Origin: Ralstonia sp. NFACC01
Lineage (GTDB): Bacteria; Pseudomonadota; Gammaproteobacteria; Burkholderiales; Burkholderiaceae
Assembly (NCBI RefSeq): GCF_900115545.1
Contig: NZ_FOWV01000004.1
Span: 186,001 to 250,000 of the forward strand
Direction: 5' to 3'
Length of the DNA stretch: 64,000 bases
Positions within the stretch are counted from its first letter, which is position 1. Each line of letters starts with the position of its first letter. Below, in pieces: positions 8,426 through 17,663 of the stretch. Under the pieces are notes generated by a model, which ran no database searches, had not been told where the DNA came from, and saw only the letters and a program-made list of their open reading frames with translations. Both the position numbers and the translations under genes were made by a program.

Positions 8426-11191
8426 TCACGCCGCCTGCTGCACGCGCGCCTCCACCAGCAACCGCTTCAGCTCCGGCACACACGAGCCGCAATTGCCGCC
8501 CGCCTTCAGGCAGGCCGTGATCTCGCCGGTGGATTGCAGGCCCTGCGTGCGGATGGCATCGCAGATGGTGTTGCGGCCCACGCCAAAGCATGAGCAGACG
8601 GTGGGACCGACGTCGACGCCCGCTTCGATCGGCTGGCCGAGCAGCACGCCCGCCCGATCGACGTCTTCCAGCCGTTCTTGCGCGAAGAGGCCGGCCAGCC
8701 AGTTGCGCGACGGCAGGTCCGGGCGCGGTGAAAGAAACACGCAGGCTTCGATGCGGTCGTCCACGACGTGCACGGCGCGGTAGACGCGCGCGGTGGTGTC
8801 TTCGTATTCGAGCCAGTCGGCGTGCGGATCCGTCACGCCGAGCAGCGCACGCGCCCAATCGTGTACGGCACCCAGTTGCTGGCGACCGGCCAGCTCATAG
8901 CGCACGAACTGCTTGCCCTGGATGCGCGTCCACCACGTTGCATCGTCGGTGTCGAGCGCGCGGCGCGAGAGCACGAAACCGTGCCACGCCACATCGAACG
9001 GCTCGACCATCACCGGCGTGTGCTTGAACTCGGGCTCGCCGGACACCGGGTCGACCACCGGATTGACGACCGCACCCACACGCGCATCGGAAGCAAACTG
9101 GCCGTTCCAGTGGATCGGCACGAACACGCTGCCGCGCGCGATGCCGCCCGTCATGCGCACACGCGCCACCACGCTGCCCCAGCGCGAGGACACGCGCGCC
9201 AGGCCGCCCTCGCGCACGCCGGCCAGCAGCGCATCGTGCGGGTGCAGATCGACGAACGGTTCGGGCACGTGATCCGCCAGCTTGGGCGCGCGGCCGGTGC
9301 GCGTCATGGTGTGCCATTGGTCGCGCACGCGGCCCGTGTTGAGGATGAGCGGATATTCGCTGTCGGCCGCATGCGCCGGTGCGCGGGCCGGCGTCGGCAC
9401 GAAGCGCGCGCGGCCATCGGCGTGGGCGAAGCGGCCATCGCTGAAGAGGCGCGCTTCGCCGTTGCCCGACGCTGTGATGGGCCATTGCACCGGCAACATG
9501 CCGTCGTATGCATCGGCATCAAGCCCCGCCAGGCCGCCGAGATGGAAGGCGCGGCGAATGCCGCTCGCGCCGTTGGCGTAGGCGGACAGACGCGCGTGTT
9601 CGTCGAACACATCGCGCACGCGCTTGAAGTCGAAGCCGTCGTAGCCCATGCGGCGCGCGACGTCGGCGATGATGTCCCAGTCGGCGCGTGCCTCGCCGGG
9701 TGCGGGCAGAAAGGCGCGCTGGCGCGAGATGCGGCGCTCGGAGTTCGTCACCGTGCCGTCTTTTTCGCCCCAGCCGAGCGCCGGCAGCAGGATGTCGGCC
9801 AGCACGGTCGTGTCGGTGGCTTCAACGATGTCGGAAGCGACGACGAGCTCGCACTTGGCCAGCGCACGGCGCGCCTGGTCAGCATCGGGCAGGCTGACCA
9901 CGGGGTTGGTGCCCATGATCCACACGGCCTTGATGCGCCCGTCTTCAATGGCGTTGAACAGATCGACCGCCTTGAGGCCCACCTTGTCGGCCATGCGTGG
10001 TGCGCCCCAGAACGTCTGCACGAGGTCGCGATGCGAAGGCTCGTTCAGTTCCATGTGCGCGGCCAACATGTTGGCCAGACCGCCCACTTCGCGTCCGCCC
10101 ATCGCATTCGGCTGGCCGGTAATCGAAAACGGCCCCATGCCCGCACGGCCGATGCGACCCGTGAGCAGGTGGCAATTGATGATGCTGTTGACCTTGTCCG
10201 TGCCCGCTGTCGACTGGTTGACGCCCATCGAAAACGCGGTGATGGTGCGTTCGGTCTCGGCAAACCAGTTGTAGAACATCAGCAGATCGTCGAGCTTGAG
10301 CTTGCAGGCCTTGGCAACAGCTTCGATGTCGTGGCTCTCGGTGCCGGCGGCTTCCAGGGCGGCGTCCGGGCCGTTGGTGTGCAGCGTGACGAAGTTGCGG
10401 TCAACCACACCGCGCCGCGAGAGGAACGACAGCAGGCCATTGAACAGCCACACATCGGTGCCGGGTTTGATGGGCAGATGCAGATCGGCTAGCTCGCACG
10501 TGGCCGTGTGGCGCGGGTCAACCACCACCACCTTCATCTCAGGCCGCGCTTCCTTTGCGCGCACGATGCGCTGGAACAGGATCGGGTGACACCACGCCGT
10601 GTTGGAGCCCACCAGGACGACGAGGTCTGCCGTTTCCAGATCGTCGTAGCAGACGGGCACGAGGTCTTCGCCAAACGCGCGCTTGTGCCCGGCCACGGCC
10701 GACGACATGCACAGCCGCGAGTTGGTATCGATGTTGGCCGTGCCGATGAAGCCCTTCATCAGCTTGTTGGCGACGTAGTAATCCTCGGTCAGCAACTGAC
10801 CGGAGACGTAGAGCGCCACGGAATCCGGGCCGTGCTCTTCAGCAATGCGGCGAAAACCTTGCGCCACGGCATCGAGCGCGGTGTCCCACGAGACGCGCTG
10901 CAATGGCGCCGGCTTGGTGAGCTGCGCGGCGTCCACATCATGCGAGCGATGGCGCATGGCCGGGTGGAGCAGCCGGCCGTCCAGGCTGACGGTCTCGCCC
11001 AGCGCCGAGCCCTTCACGCACAGGCGCCCTGCGTTGGCGGGATGCGTCGGATCGCCTTGAATGCTGACACTGCCATCCGCCTGCGGGGTCGCGAGCACAC
11101 CGCAGCCGACACCGCAGTACGGGCAGGTGGTGCGCACCGTGTTGGCTGCGGTATCGACTGCCGGGTGGATGGGGATGGTCGTCATCGTCAT
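8426..11191 (-). CDS. nasA: Assimilatory nitrate reductase catalytic subunit
   Basis: A 921-residue molybdenum bis-MGD enzyme that reduces nitrate to nitrite in the cytoplasm. The N-terminal [4Fe-4S] site is C23-x2-C26-x3-C30...C58 (CPYCGVGC and GRLCVKG). The molybdopterin and MopB-binding domains follow. A C-terminal BFD-like [2Fe-2S] domain (VCSCFGVG... GGNCGSC) is present, as in Klebsiella-type NasA. The open frame continues upstream to 11683, but that part overlaps the FAD reductase gene and is not coding; the start MTMTTIPIHP at 11191 fits the family. It is the last gene of the nitrate operon, 32 bp after the reductase gene. Confidence 0.95.
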   Translation of the reverse strand: MTMTTIPIHPAVDTAANTVRTTCPYCGVGCGVLATPQADGSVSIQGDPTHPANAGRLCVKGSALGETVSLDGRLLHPAMRHRSHDVDAAQLTKPAPLQRVSWDTALDAVAQGFRRIAEEHGPDSVALYVSGQLLTEDYYVANKLMKGFIGTANIDTNSRLCMSSAVAGHKRAFGEDLVPVCYDDLETADLVVLVGSNTAWCHPILFQRIVRAKEARPEMKVVVVDPRHTATCELADLHLPIKPGTDVWLFNGLLSFLSRRGVVDRNFVTLHTNGPDAALEAAGTESHDIEAVAKACKLKLDDLLMFYNWFAETERTITAFSMGVNQSTAGTDKVNSIINCHLLTGRIGRAGMGPFSITGQPNAMGGREVGGLANMLAAHMELNEPSHRDLVQTFWGAPRMADKVGLKAVDLFNAIEDGRIKAVWIMGTNPVVSLPDADQARRALAKCELVVASDIVEATDTTVLADILLPALGWGEKDGTVTNSERRISRQRAFLPAPGEARADWDIIADVARRMGYDGFDFKRVRDVFDEHARLSAYANGASGIRRAFHLGGLAGLDADAYDGMLPVQWPITASGNGEARLFSDGRFAHADGRARFVPTPARAPAHAADSEYPLILNTGRVRDQWHTMTRTGRAPKLADHVPEPFVDLHPHDALLAGVREGGLARVSSRWGSVVARVRMTGGIARGSVFVPIHWNGQFASDARVGAVVNPVVDPVSGEPEFKHTPVMVEPFDVAWHGFVLSRRALDTDDATWWTRIQGKQFVRYELAGRQQLGAVHDWARALLGVTDPHADWLEYEDTTARVYRAVHVVDDRIEACVFLSPRPDLPSRNWLAGLFAQERLEDVDRAGVLLGQPIEAGVDVGPTVCSCFGVGRNTICDAIRTQGLQSTGEITACLKAGGNCGSCVPELKRLLVEARVQQAA

Positions 11192-11223
11192 GAGATGGCC
11201 TTGGGTGTCAGGCAGATCAGTGA

Positions 11224-12456
11224 TCAGGCGGCTTCTGCTTCGCACAGCGCACGGCCAAACAACAGGCGCTGGCGAATCGGTGTGATCGGGGTCTGGCGCT
11301 GGATCATGTCGAAGTACCACGGGCCGTCGGCCACATCGCCGTACAGCACCGCGCCGACAATGCGGTCCTCTTTCAGTACGAGGCGCTTGTAGACGCCGCG
11401 GCGCGGGTCGCGCAGCACGATGTCTTCGGTGCCATCGCCGCCTATGAAATCGCCAGCGGAATACAAGTCCACGCCCGTGACCTTCAGCTTGGTCGCCGTG
11501 GCCTGCTGGATATAGCGGCGGTGTCCGGCGCCAGCCAGGTGCGCGGCACACACGCGGGCCTGATCCCAGATTGGCGCAACGAGACCGAACGTTGCGCTGC
11601 GGTGTTGCACGCATTCGCCCACGGCGTAGATGCGCGGGTCGTAGGTTTGCAGCGTATCGTCGACGATGATGGCGCGTTCGCAATGCAGGCCGGCGGCCTT
11701 GGCAAGCTCGATATTCGGGCGGACGCCGGCAGTCATGACGACGAGGTCGGCGGGGATCTCAGTGCCGTCCTTGAAGCGGACGGCGGTCACGCGGTCGGTG
11801 CCAAGCAGCTCCGCCGTATGCGCGCCCAGCAGGAAGCGCAGGCCCTTGGCCTCCAGCGCCTTCTGCAACAGCTTGGCGGCCGGCTTGTCGAGCTGGCGCT
11901 CCATCAGGCTGTCGGGCAGGTGCACCACGGTCACGTCCATGCCCTGGCGCATCAGGCCGTTGGCGGCTTCCAGCCCAAGCAGGCCACCGCCGATGACGAC
12001 CGCGTGCCGGTGGTTGCGGGCCGCCTCCAGCATTGTCTCCACGTCCTGAATGTCGCGGAAGGCGATCACGCCCGGCAGCAGGTGCCCCGGCACCGGCAGG
12101 ATGAACGGCCGCGAGCCGGTGGCGATCAGCAGGCGGTCGTAGCGCACCTCCACGCCATCGCGCGAGCGCAGTGTGCGGCGCGGGCGATCGATAGCAACCA
12201 CCGGATCGCCCGCATGCAGCGTGATGTGGTTCTGGTCGTACCACTCGCGCGTGTTGAGCATGATGTCGTCAACCTGCTTCTCACCCGCCAGCACAGGCGA
12301 GAGCAGGATGCGGTTGTAGTTGCCGTGCGGCTCTTCGCCGAACACGGTCACGTCGTACAGGTCCGGCGCCAGCTTGAGCAACTCTTCGACCGTGCGCATG
12401 CCGGCCATGCCGTTGCCGATGACGACCAGCTTGGGACGTACGGTCTTGGCGTTCAT
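11224..12456 (-). CDS. FAD/NAD(P)-dependent reductase of nitrate assimilation (NasB-like)
   Basis: A 410-residue pyridine nucleotide-disulfide-type oxidoreductase. The FAD-binding GNGMAG lies at the N-terminus, the NAD-binding GGGLLGLE in the middle, and the second FAD contact is IYAVGEC. It resembles the N-terminal half of NirB but lacks the BFD and sirohaem parts. It sits between nirD and nasA, so it most likely feeds electrons from NAD(P)H to NasA, as NasB/NasC do in other bacteria. AGAGGG precedes the ATG. The family is firm; the electron-donor role is inferred from position. Confidence 0.88.
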   Translation of the reverse strand: MNAKTVRPKLVVIGNGMAGMRTVEELLKLAPDLYDVTVFGEEPHGNYNRILLSPVLAGEKQVDDIMLNTREWYDQNHITLHAGDPVVAIDRPRRTLRSRDGVEVRYDRLLIATGSRPFILPVPGHLLPGVIAFRDIQDVETMLEAARNHRHAVVIGGGLLGLEAANGLMRQGMDVTVVHLPDSLMERQLDKPAAKLLQKALEAKGLRFLLGAHTAELLGTDRVTAVRFKDGTEIPADLVVMTAGVRPNIELAKAAGLHCERAIIVDDTLQTYDPRIYAVGECVQHRSATFGLVAPIWDQARVCAAHLAGAGHRRYIQQATATKLKVTGVDLYSAGDFIGGDGTEDIVLRDPRRGVYKRLVLKEDRIVGAVLYGDVADGPWYFDMIQRQTPITPIRQRLLFGRALCEAEAA

Positions 12457-12562
12457 GCTGCCCTCTTCTGAAGGTTGTCGGTCATTTGATTCACTCAGTG
12501 CCGGCGGCCATCGGCATGCGCCGCCGTGTGTCTGCCCACTGCGCAGGGCAGCCGCTTACGGC

Positions 12563-12901
12563 TCATGCCGCTACCCAGACCTTGCCGTCTTCCACCTTGG
12601 TCGCGTACGCGTGCACGGAGTTGGCCGGCGCTTCCAGGCACTCGCCCGTGGTCAGATCGAAATGCTGCTTGTAGATAGGCGACGCGACGACAATGCGCTC
12701 GCCCAGGTTGCCGACCAGTCCGCGCGAGAGCACGGCGGCGTCGGAGTTCGGGTCGTAGTTGCCGATGGCGTACACGCTTTGTGGTGTGTTGCCGCCCACG
12801 CGGAACACGGCAACCTGGTCGCCTTCCACCAGCGCGCAGACGCCGGTGTTGGGAACGATGTCGTCCAGGGCACAGATCGGGGTCCAACGGGATGCTTGCA
12901 T
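12563..12901 (-). CDS. nirD: Nitrite reductase (NADH) small subunit
   Basis: A 112-residue NirD protein with a Rieske-like fold, for example SPIYKQHFDLTTGECLE, but without the cysteine/histidine ligands of true Rieske proteins, as usual for NirD. A longer start at 12931 would overlap the nirB stop. The ATG at 12901 follows AGGAGG at the right spacing and gives the usual N-terminus (MQASRWTPIC). It lies 26 bp after nirB and forms with it the cytoplasmic NADH-nitrite reductase that makes ammonium. A 106-bp gap separates it from the next gene. Confidence 0.93.
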   Translation of the reverse strand: MQASRWTPICALDDIVPNTGVCALVEGDQVAVFRVGGNTPQSVYAIGNYDPNSDAAVLSRGLVGNLGERIVVASPIYKQHFDLTTGECLEAPANSVHAYATKVEDGKVWVAA

Positions 12902-12927
12902 GACGTCCTCCTCTTCCTCTATCAAGC

Positions 12928-15483
12928 TCAAGCGGCTTCAGCAACAACGGGAATGCGCACGGGCCGCGTCTTGGCACGCTCCTCGACCGTCGCCGGGCGG
13001 ATCTGGCCACGCTCCTCGACGAAGACGACATTCGCATCCTTCGCTTCGCTGTTGACGAAGTGACGGAAGCGCTTGCGTACCTCGGGGTTGGTCACGGCCG
13101 TCTTCCACTCGTCTTGATAGGTGTCGACCACGTGCTGCATGTCGGCTTCGAGTTCCGCCACGATGCCCAGCTTGTCGTTGATGACCACGTCTTTCAAATA
13201 GTCGAGACCGCCTTCGAGGTTGTCGCGCCACGTGCTCGTGCGTTGCAGGCGATCGGCCGTGCGCACGTAGAACATCAGGAAGCGGTCGACATACTTGATG
13301 AGCGTTTCCTGGTCCAGGTCTGCCGCCAGCAGTTCGGCATGACGGGGTTTCATGCCGCCGTTGCCGCACACATACAGGTTCCAGCCTTTTTCGGTAGCGA
13401 TGATGCCGACGTCTTTGCCTTGCGCTTCGGCACATTCGCGCGTGCAGCCCGACACGCCAAACTTGATCTTGTGCGGCGAGCGCAGGCCCTTGTAGCGGTT
13501 CTCCAGCGCAATCGCAAAACCGACCGAATCACCCACGCCATAGCGGCACCACGTCGATCCCACGCACGATTTCACCGTACGCAGCGATTTGCCATACGCG
13601 TGACCCGACTCGAAGCCGGCCGCAATCAGCTCTTCCCAGATCAGCGGCAACTGCTCCAGACGCGCACCGAACAGGTCGACACGCTGGCCGCCCGTGATCT
13701 TGGTGTACAGGCCGTATTTCTTGGCGACCTGCCCCACGGCGATCAGGCCGTCTGCCGTCACCTCGCCGCCGGGCATGCGCGGCACCACGGAGTAAGTCCC
13801 ATCCTTCTGGATGTTGGCGAGGAAGTAGTCGTTGGAATCCTGCAGGCCGGCGTGCTCTTTCTTGAGCACGAAGTCGTTCCAGCACGAAGCGAGGATGCTC
13901 GCGACGGCCGGCTTGCAGATGTCGCACCCCATGCCGCTGCCATGCGCCTCCAGCAATGCTTCGAACGACTGGATGCGGCCCACGCGCACCAGGTGATACA
14001 GCTCCTGGCGCGAATACGGAAAGTGCTCGCAGATGTGATTGTTGACGGCCAGGCCTTGCTTCTTCATCTCGGCCTTCATCACCTGCGTCATGAGCGGCAC
14101 GCAGCCGCCGCACGAGGTGCCGGCCTTGGTCGCATCCTTGAGCGCGCCCACGGTGGTAGCGCCGGCACACACGGCCTGGCACAGCGCGCCCTTCGACACA
14201 TCGTTGCACGAGCAGATCTGCGCGCTATCGGGCAGCGCATCCACGCCCAGTGCGGGGCGTGCATTGCCATCGGCCTGCGGCAGGATCAGGAATTCCGGCG
14301 CCTCAGGCAGCTCGATACGGTTGAGCATCATCTGCAGCAGCGTGCCGTATTCGGCCGCATCACCCACCAGCACGCCGCCCAGCAGGTACTTGCCGTCTTC
14401 CGACACCACCAGCTTCTTGTAGATCTGCTTGCGCTCGTCGGTGAACTGCACGCTGCGGCTGCCCGGCGTCACGCCCTGCGCATCGCCCAGGCTGGCGACA
14501 TCCACGCCCATCAGCTTGAGCTTGGTGCTCATGTCAGCGCCGCTGAACTCTGCCGCATCGTCGGCCGCCAGGATCTGCTTGGCGGTGATGCGCGCCATCT
14601 CGTAACCGGGCGCGACCAGGCCGTAGACCTTGCCACCCCACAGCGCGCATTCGCCAATCGCGTACACGTCGGGCGCGGAGGTACGGCACTCGGAGTCGAT
14701 CACGATGCCGCCGCGTTCGCCCACCTCCAGACCGCAGGCGCGCGCCAGCTCATCGCGCGGACGGATGCCGGCCGAGAAGACGACCATGTCGGCTTCCAGG
14801 TGCGTGCCGTCGGCAAAGTTCAGGCGATGCGTCGCCGTTTCGCCGTCGACGATCTCCGAGGTGTTCTTCTGCGTGTGAACGGTCACGCCAAGATCTTCGA
14901 TCTTCCGGCGCAGCATGCGGCCGCCGCCGTCGTCCACCTGCATGGCCATCAGGCGGCCGGCAAACTCCACCACGTGCGTTTGCAGGTTCATGTCACGCAG
15001 CGCCTTGGCGCATTCAAGGCCCAGCAGGCCGCCACCAATGACGACGCCCGTCTTGGCGCGCTGGCCACATTCGGCCATCGCTTCGAGGTCTTCGATGGTG
15101 CGATAGACAAAGCAGTCTTTGCGGTCTTTGCCCGGCACCGGTGGCACAAACGGCGACGAGCCCGAAGCGATAACGAGCTTGTCATACGGCAGCACCTCGC
15201 CGGTGGAGGCCGTGACCGTTTTGGCAGTGGTGTCGATGGCCGTGGCGCGAGCGTTGAGCTTGAGCACCACGTCGTCGCGGTCGAAGAAGCCCGGGGCCAC
15301 GAGCGACAGATCTTCCGCCGTCTTGCCCGTGAAAAATTCCGACAGGTGCACGCGGTCGTATGCGGGGCGCGGCTCTTCGCACAGCACCGTCACCTCAAGG
15401 TGATGGCCCGGTGTGTGCAGCAGGCTTTCCAGAAACTTGTGGCCCACCATTCCGTGGCCAATGACGACGATCTTCATGGTCAT
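12928..15483 (-). CDS. nirB: Nitrite reductase (NADH) large subunit
   Basis: An 851-residue sirohaem enzyme that reduces nitrite to ammonium with NADH. In order it shows an N-terminal FAD domain (IVVIGHGMVGH), an NAD domain (GGGLLGLECAKAL), a BFD-like [2Fe-2S] domain (ICSCNDVS... CGGC), and the sirohaem/[4Fe-4S] domain with C-x5-C (CVGSTWC) and C-x3-C (GCTREC). AGAGGA precedes the ATG. The start is 14 bp after the transporter gene, so it belongs to the nitrate operon. A long open frame on the opposite strand (13060-15888) is a composition artefact. Confidence 0.96.
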   Translation of the reverse strand: MTMKIVVIGHGMVGHKFLESLLHTPGHHLEVTVLCEEPRPAYDRVHLSEFFTGKTAEDLSLVAPGFFDRDDVVLKLNARATAIDTTAKTVTASTGEVLPYDKLVIASGSSPFVPPVPGKDRKDCFVYRTIEDLEAMAECGQRAKTGVVIGGGLLGLECAKALRDMNLQTHVVEFAGRLMAMQVDDGGGRMLRRKIEDLGVTVHTQKNTSEIVDGETATHRLNFADGTHLEADMVVFSAGIRPRDELARACGLEVGERGGIVIDSECRTSAPDVYAIGECALWGGKVYGLVAPGYEMARITAKQILAADDAAEFSGADMSTKLKLMGVDVASLGDAQGVTPGSRSVQFTDERKQIYKKLVVSEDGKYLLGGVLVGDAAEYGTLLQMMLNRIELPEAPEFLILPQADGNARPALGVDALPDSAQICSCNDVSKGALCQAVCAGATTVGALKDATKAGTSCGGCVPLMTQVMKAEMKKQGLAVNNHICEHFPYSRQELYHLVRVGRIQSFEALLEAHGSGMGCDICKPAVASILASCWNDFVLKKEHAGLQDSNDYFLANIQKDGTYSVVPRMPGGEVTADGLIAVGQVAKKYGLYTKITGGQRVDLFGARLEQLPLIWEELIAAGFESGHAYGKSLRTVKSCVGSTWCRYGVGDSVGFAIALENRYKGLRSPHKIKFGVSGCTRECAEAQGKDVGIIATEKGWNLYVCGNGGMKPRHAELLAADLDQETLIKYVDRFLMFYVRTADRLQRTSTWRDNLEGGLDYLKDVVINDKLGIVAELEADMQHVVDTYQDEWKTAVTNPEVRKRFRHFVNSEAKDANVVFVEERGQIRPATVEERAKTRPVRIPVVAEAA

Positions 15484-15497
15484 GGTGATGTCCTCTT

Positions 15498-16820
15498 TCA
15501 GGCGTTGCCGGCGGCGGCCAGCGTGTTGTCGTACAGCGCTTGTTCGCGCGCCTTGTGTTCTGCCGAGAAACGCACGGCGATGGCGCAGATGGCCGACAGC
15601 GCCACCAGCACGCCGAGGATGGACAGCGTGGCCTGCGTATCGGCCATGCCCTTGAGCAGGAAGCCCGCCGCCACCGCGCCGGCGTTGCCGCCCGCGCCGA
15701 TGATGCCGGCCACGCCGCCCAGCGCGCGGCGGTCAATGAAGGGCACCAGCGCATACGTCGCGCCGCACGCCATGTGCGTGAACAGGCCGAAACCGAGCAT
15801 CGCGAGCACTGCCACCGTCACGCTTCCTGCATGGGCGAAACCGAACAGGCCCAGGCCCTCGCCCACCATCAGCACGCACAGCAGTTGAGTACGCGCATCC
15901 AGGCCGCGCTTGGCTGCCACGCGGTCCGACACGATGCCGCCCAGCGCGCGTGCAAACAGCGCCAGCAGACCGAAGCTCGCCGCAGCCATGCCCGCAGCCG
16001 AGAGCGACAGACCAAAGTGATCGACGTAATAGGTGGCGGCGATGTTGTGGATGAAGATTTCCACGCCAAAGCACGCGCCGTAGGTGATGAACAGCAGCCA
16101 CACGCGATAGTTGCCAGCGGCCGCCACGAAGCTGCCCCAGCCGCCCTTTTTGCCGCCTTCGATGGTCTTGCCGGCGGCGCGCAGCGCGCTGAAATTGCCT
16201 TCCGGGCAGTCTTGCGTATAGCGCCAGTAGAGCGCCGCGACGATCAGCATCGCCACGCCCGGCACCACCATGGCAAGGCGCCAGCCCATGCTCTGCGTCA
16301 CACCCATCATCACGATGGCGGTGAGCAGCAGCGGCATCGTGCCTTGTGCCACACCGCCGCCCGCATTGCCCCAGCCTGCAGCCGCCGCGTTGGCCGTGCC
16401 CACCACGTTGGGCGCGAACATGACCGACGTGTGGTACTGCGTGATGACGAAGCTCGCACCAATCGCGCCGATCGCCAGGCGGAAGAAGAGGAAGGTTTCG
16501 TAGCTTTGCGCGAGCGCCACGCCCAGCACCGGGATGGCGCCCAGCAGCAGCAAGCCGGTATAGGTCTTGCGCGGGCCGAAGCGGTCGCACAGCGGGCCGA
16601 CAATCAGCCGCACCAGGATCGTCACCGCCACCGCGGCGATGTTGATGTTGGCGATCTGGCCGGGCGTGAGGTGGAACTCGCCCTTGAGCACCGGCATGAG
16701 CGGCGCACAGGCAAACCATGCGTAGAAACACACGAAGAACGCGAGCCACGTCAGATGGAAGGCGCGCATCTGCGGCGTACGCAGGCTGAACAGGTCGATT
16801 CGGGTGGCTTTGCCGGTCAT
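15498..16820 (-). CDS. Nitrate/nitrite MFS transporter (NarK/NasA-transporter type)
   Basis: A 440-residue membrane protein with 12 predicted helices. It carries the nitrate-porter glycine motifs GWGNAGGGVAQG in TM5 and GIIGAGGNAGA in TM11. Arginine residues in TM2 and TM8 bind nitrate in this family. I chose the ATG at 16820, preceded by GGGA; a TTG at 16832 would add four residues. It is the first gene of the operon, directly downstream of the leader terminator, so uptake is made with the reductases. Whether it is a symporter (NarK1) or antiporter type cannot be told here. Confidence 0.92.
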   Translation of the reverse strand: MTGKATRIDLFSLRTPQMRAFHLTWLAFFVCFYAWFACAPLMPVLKGEFHLTPGQIANINIAAVAVTILVRLIVGPLCDRFGPRKTYTGLLLLGAIPVLGVALAQSYETFLFFRLAIGAIGASFVITQYHTSVMFAPNVVGTANAAAAGWGNAGGGVAQGTMPLLLTAIVMMGVTQSMGWRLAMVVPGVAMLIVAALYWRYTQDCPEGNFSALRAAGKTIEGGKKGGWGSFVAAAGNYRVWLLFITYGACFGVEIFIHNIAATYYVDHFGLSLSAAGMAAASFGLLALFARALGGIVSDRVAAKRGLDARTQLLCVLMVGEGLGLFGFAHAGSVTVAVLAMLGFGLFTHMACGATYALVPFIDRRALGGVAGIIGAGGNAGAVAAGFLLKGMADTQATLSILGVLVALSAICAIAVRFSAEHKAREQALYDNTLAAAGNA

Positions 16821-16842
16821 GTTGAATCCCAATCAGGGGCCG

Positions 16843-16899
16843 AAAAAAAAAAGAAAGGCGTCCGAGAGCCCGGCTGCAGTAGCCGGGGTCTGGGACGCC
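16843..16899 (-). terminator. Intrinsic terminator in the nitrate-operon leader (attenuator)
   Basis: On the minus strand, stem GGCGTCC (16893-16899) pairs with GGACGCC (16857-16863) and is followed by TTTCTTTTTTTTTT (16843-16856). A second stem-loop, CCCGGCT/AGCCGGG with loop ACTGC, is nested inside. It lies between the sigma-54 promoter and the transporter start, so transcription must pass it by antitermination. Confidence 0.88.
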
Positions 16900-16911
16900 G
16901 TTGTCCAAGTA

Positions 16912-16928
16912 GCCCTGAGCACCAGGGC
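16912..16928 (-). promoter_or_regulatory. Upstream leader hairpin, possible NasT/NasR (ANTAR) target
   Basis: Stem GCCCTG/CAGGGC with a 5-nt loop GTGCT lies 12 bp upstream of the terminator stem. Two tandem hairpins, the second overlapping a terminator, is the layout bound by ANTAR-domain antiterminators in nitrate operons. The loops I fold are five rather than six bases, so the match is imperfect. Confidence 0.5.
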
Positions 16929-16976
16929 CTTCACCACGAAGAGCACAGATCGCCTTTGACCCGCGCGATGGTGCTA

Positions 16977-16992
16977 TGCAACAGGTATGCCA
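16977..16992 (-). promoter_or_regulatory. Sigma-54 (RpoN) promoter of the nitrate operon
   Basis: Minus-strand TGGCATACCTGTTGCA fits the consensus TGGCAYR-N4-TTGCW in full, with GG and GC exactly ten bases apart. Transcription would begin near 16965, giving a leader of about 145 nt that contains the hairpin and terminator. Confidence 0.88.
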
Positions 16993-17078
16993 GGCGGGCA
17001 AAGCCTTGAGCTATCGCGGTTTGCAGGAGATTGAGGAGAAGTCGCCGCCCGCGCGTGCCTCATGCGGGAGCACCGCGC

Positions 17079-17095
17079 CGCACGGTTTCGGTGCA
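17079..17095 (-). promoter_or_regulatory. Probable NtrC enhancer site
   Basis: Minus-strand TGCACC-GAAAC-CGTGCG resembles the NtrC site TGCACC-N5-GGTGCA, with one perfect half and GTGC kept in the other. It lies about 115-130 bp upstream of the predicted start, a normal enhancer distance. Confidence 0.55.
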
Positions 17096-17208
17096 GATGC
17101 GATTCGCGATGGTGCGGCACAGCAAATGCGTGGGCCGCCACCAATGGCGACCGACACATCACGTGCATGACCGGTGGAAGGAGAAGCTGCCGGGATCCGT
17201 AACCGACG

Positions 17209-17502
17209 TCAGTAGCCGTGCGTCACGATCGACAGCACAGACAGATCCGGATGCGTGCCGTCAACAATGCTGCGCGCCACGTGCATGGCTTCCTCCATTG
17301 CCTCTTCGGGGCTGTGGAAGGTGTCGTCCCCGTCGGCATGAAAGGGCACGACGTGACCGGGCAACTGCGGATCGGCGCCAGGGTGGCACACGTAGCCGGT
17401 GTAGGTGTAGCGCGTGGAGTTTGCCCGCGTCGGGCTTGGCACAACGTGAATCTCGAACCCTTCGTAGAGTTCTTGCGGTGCGGTGGTGAGCTGGTCAGAC
17501 AT
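17209..17502 (-). CDS. Hypothetical protein, 97 aa
   Basis: A small acidic soluble protein that I do not recognise. It has no signal peptide or membrane segment. The sequence has a beta-rich first half (FEIHVVPSPTR, YTYTGYVCHPG) and a helical end (SPEEAMEEAMHVARSIVDG), resembling small conserved Burkholderiales proteins of unknown role. GAGG precedes the ATG at 17502 with good spacing. It is on the same strand as the GlsB-like gene, 161 bp upstream of it in the opposite coordinate sense, so any co-transcription is uncertain. Confidence 0.7.
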   Translation of the reverse strand: MSDQLTTAPQELYEGFEIHVVPSPTRANSTRYTYTGYVCHPGADPQLPGHVVPFHADGDDTFHSPEEAMEEAMHVARSIVDGTHPDLSVLSIVTHGY

Positions 17503-17663
17503 GGTGGCCTCGCTGGGTTAGCGTGTACCGGCCGCGCTGGTGCTTGTGGCGTGGCGCGACTGCCCTTGGTTCAACCAGTCTAGGTGATGAGGTGCATGTT
17601 GAAATCCGGCGGTTGGATGACATCCGCATCCACCGCCGTTCTTGGGTCTGGTGCTGCCTTGCG

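Noticed and set aside
8768-10492. A 574-codon frame antisense to nasA
   Set aside because: Same reason: it mirrors coding sequence of nasA and has no recognisable domain or ribosome site.
11192-11683. N-terminal extension of nasA to 11683
   Set aside because: The extra region overlaps the FAD reductase gene in another frame, and the family start fits 11191.
13060-15888. A 942-codon open frame on the plus strand antisense to nirB
   Set aside because: It lies wholly opposite a complete, motif-verified nirB gene; its Arg/His-rich product with no domain is what high GC produces on the complement.
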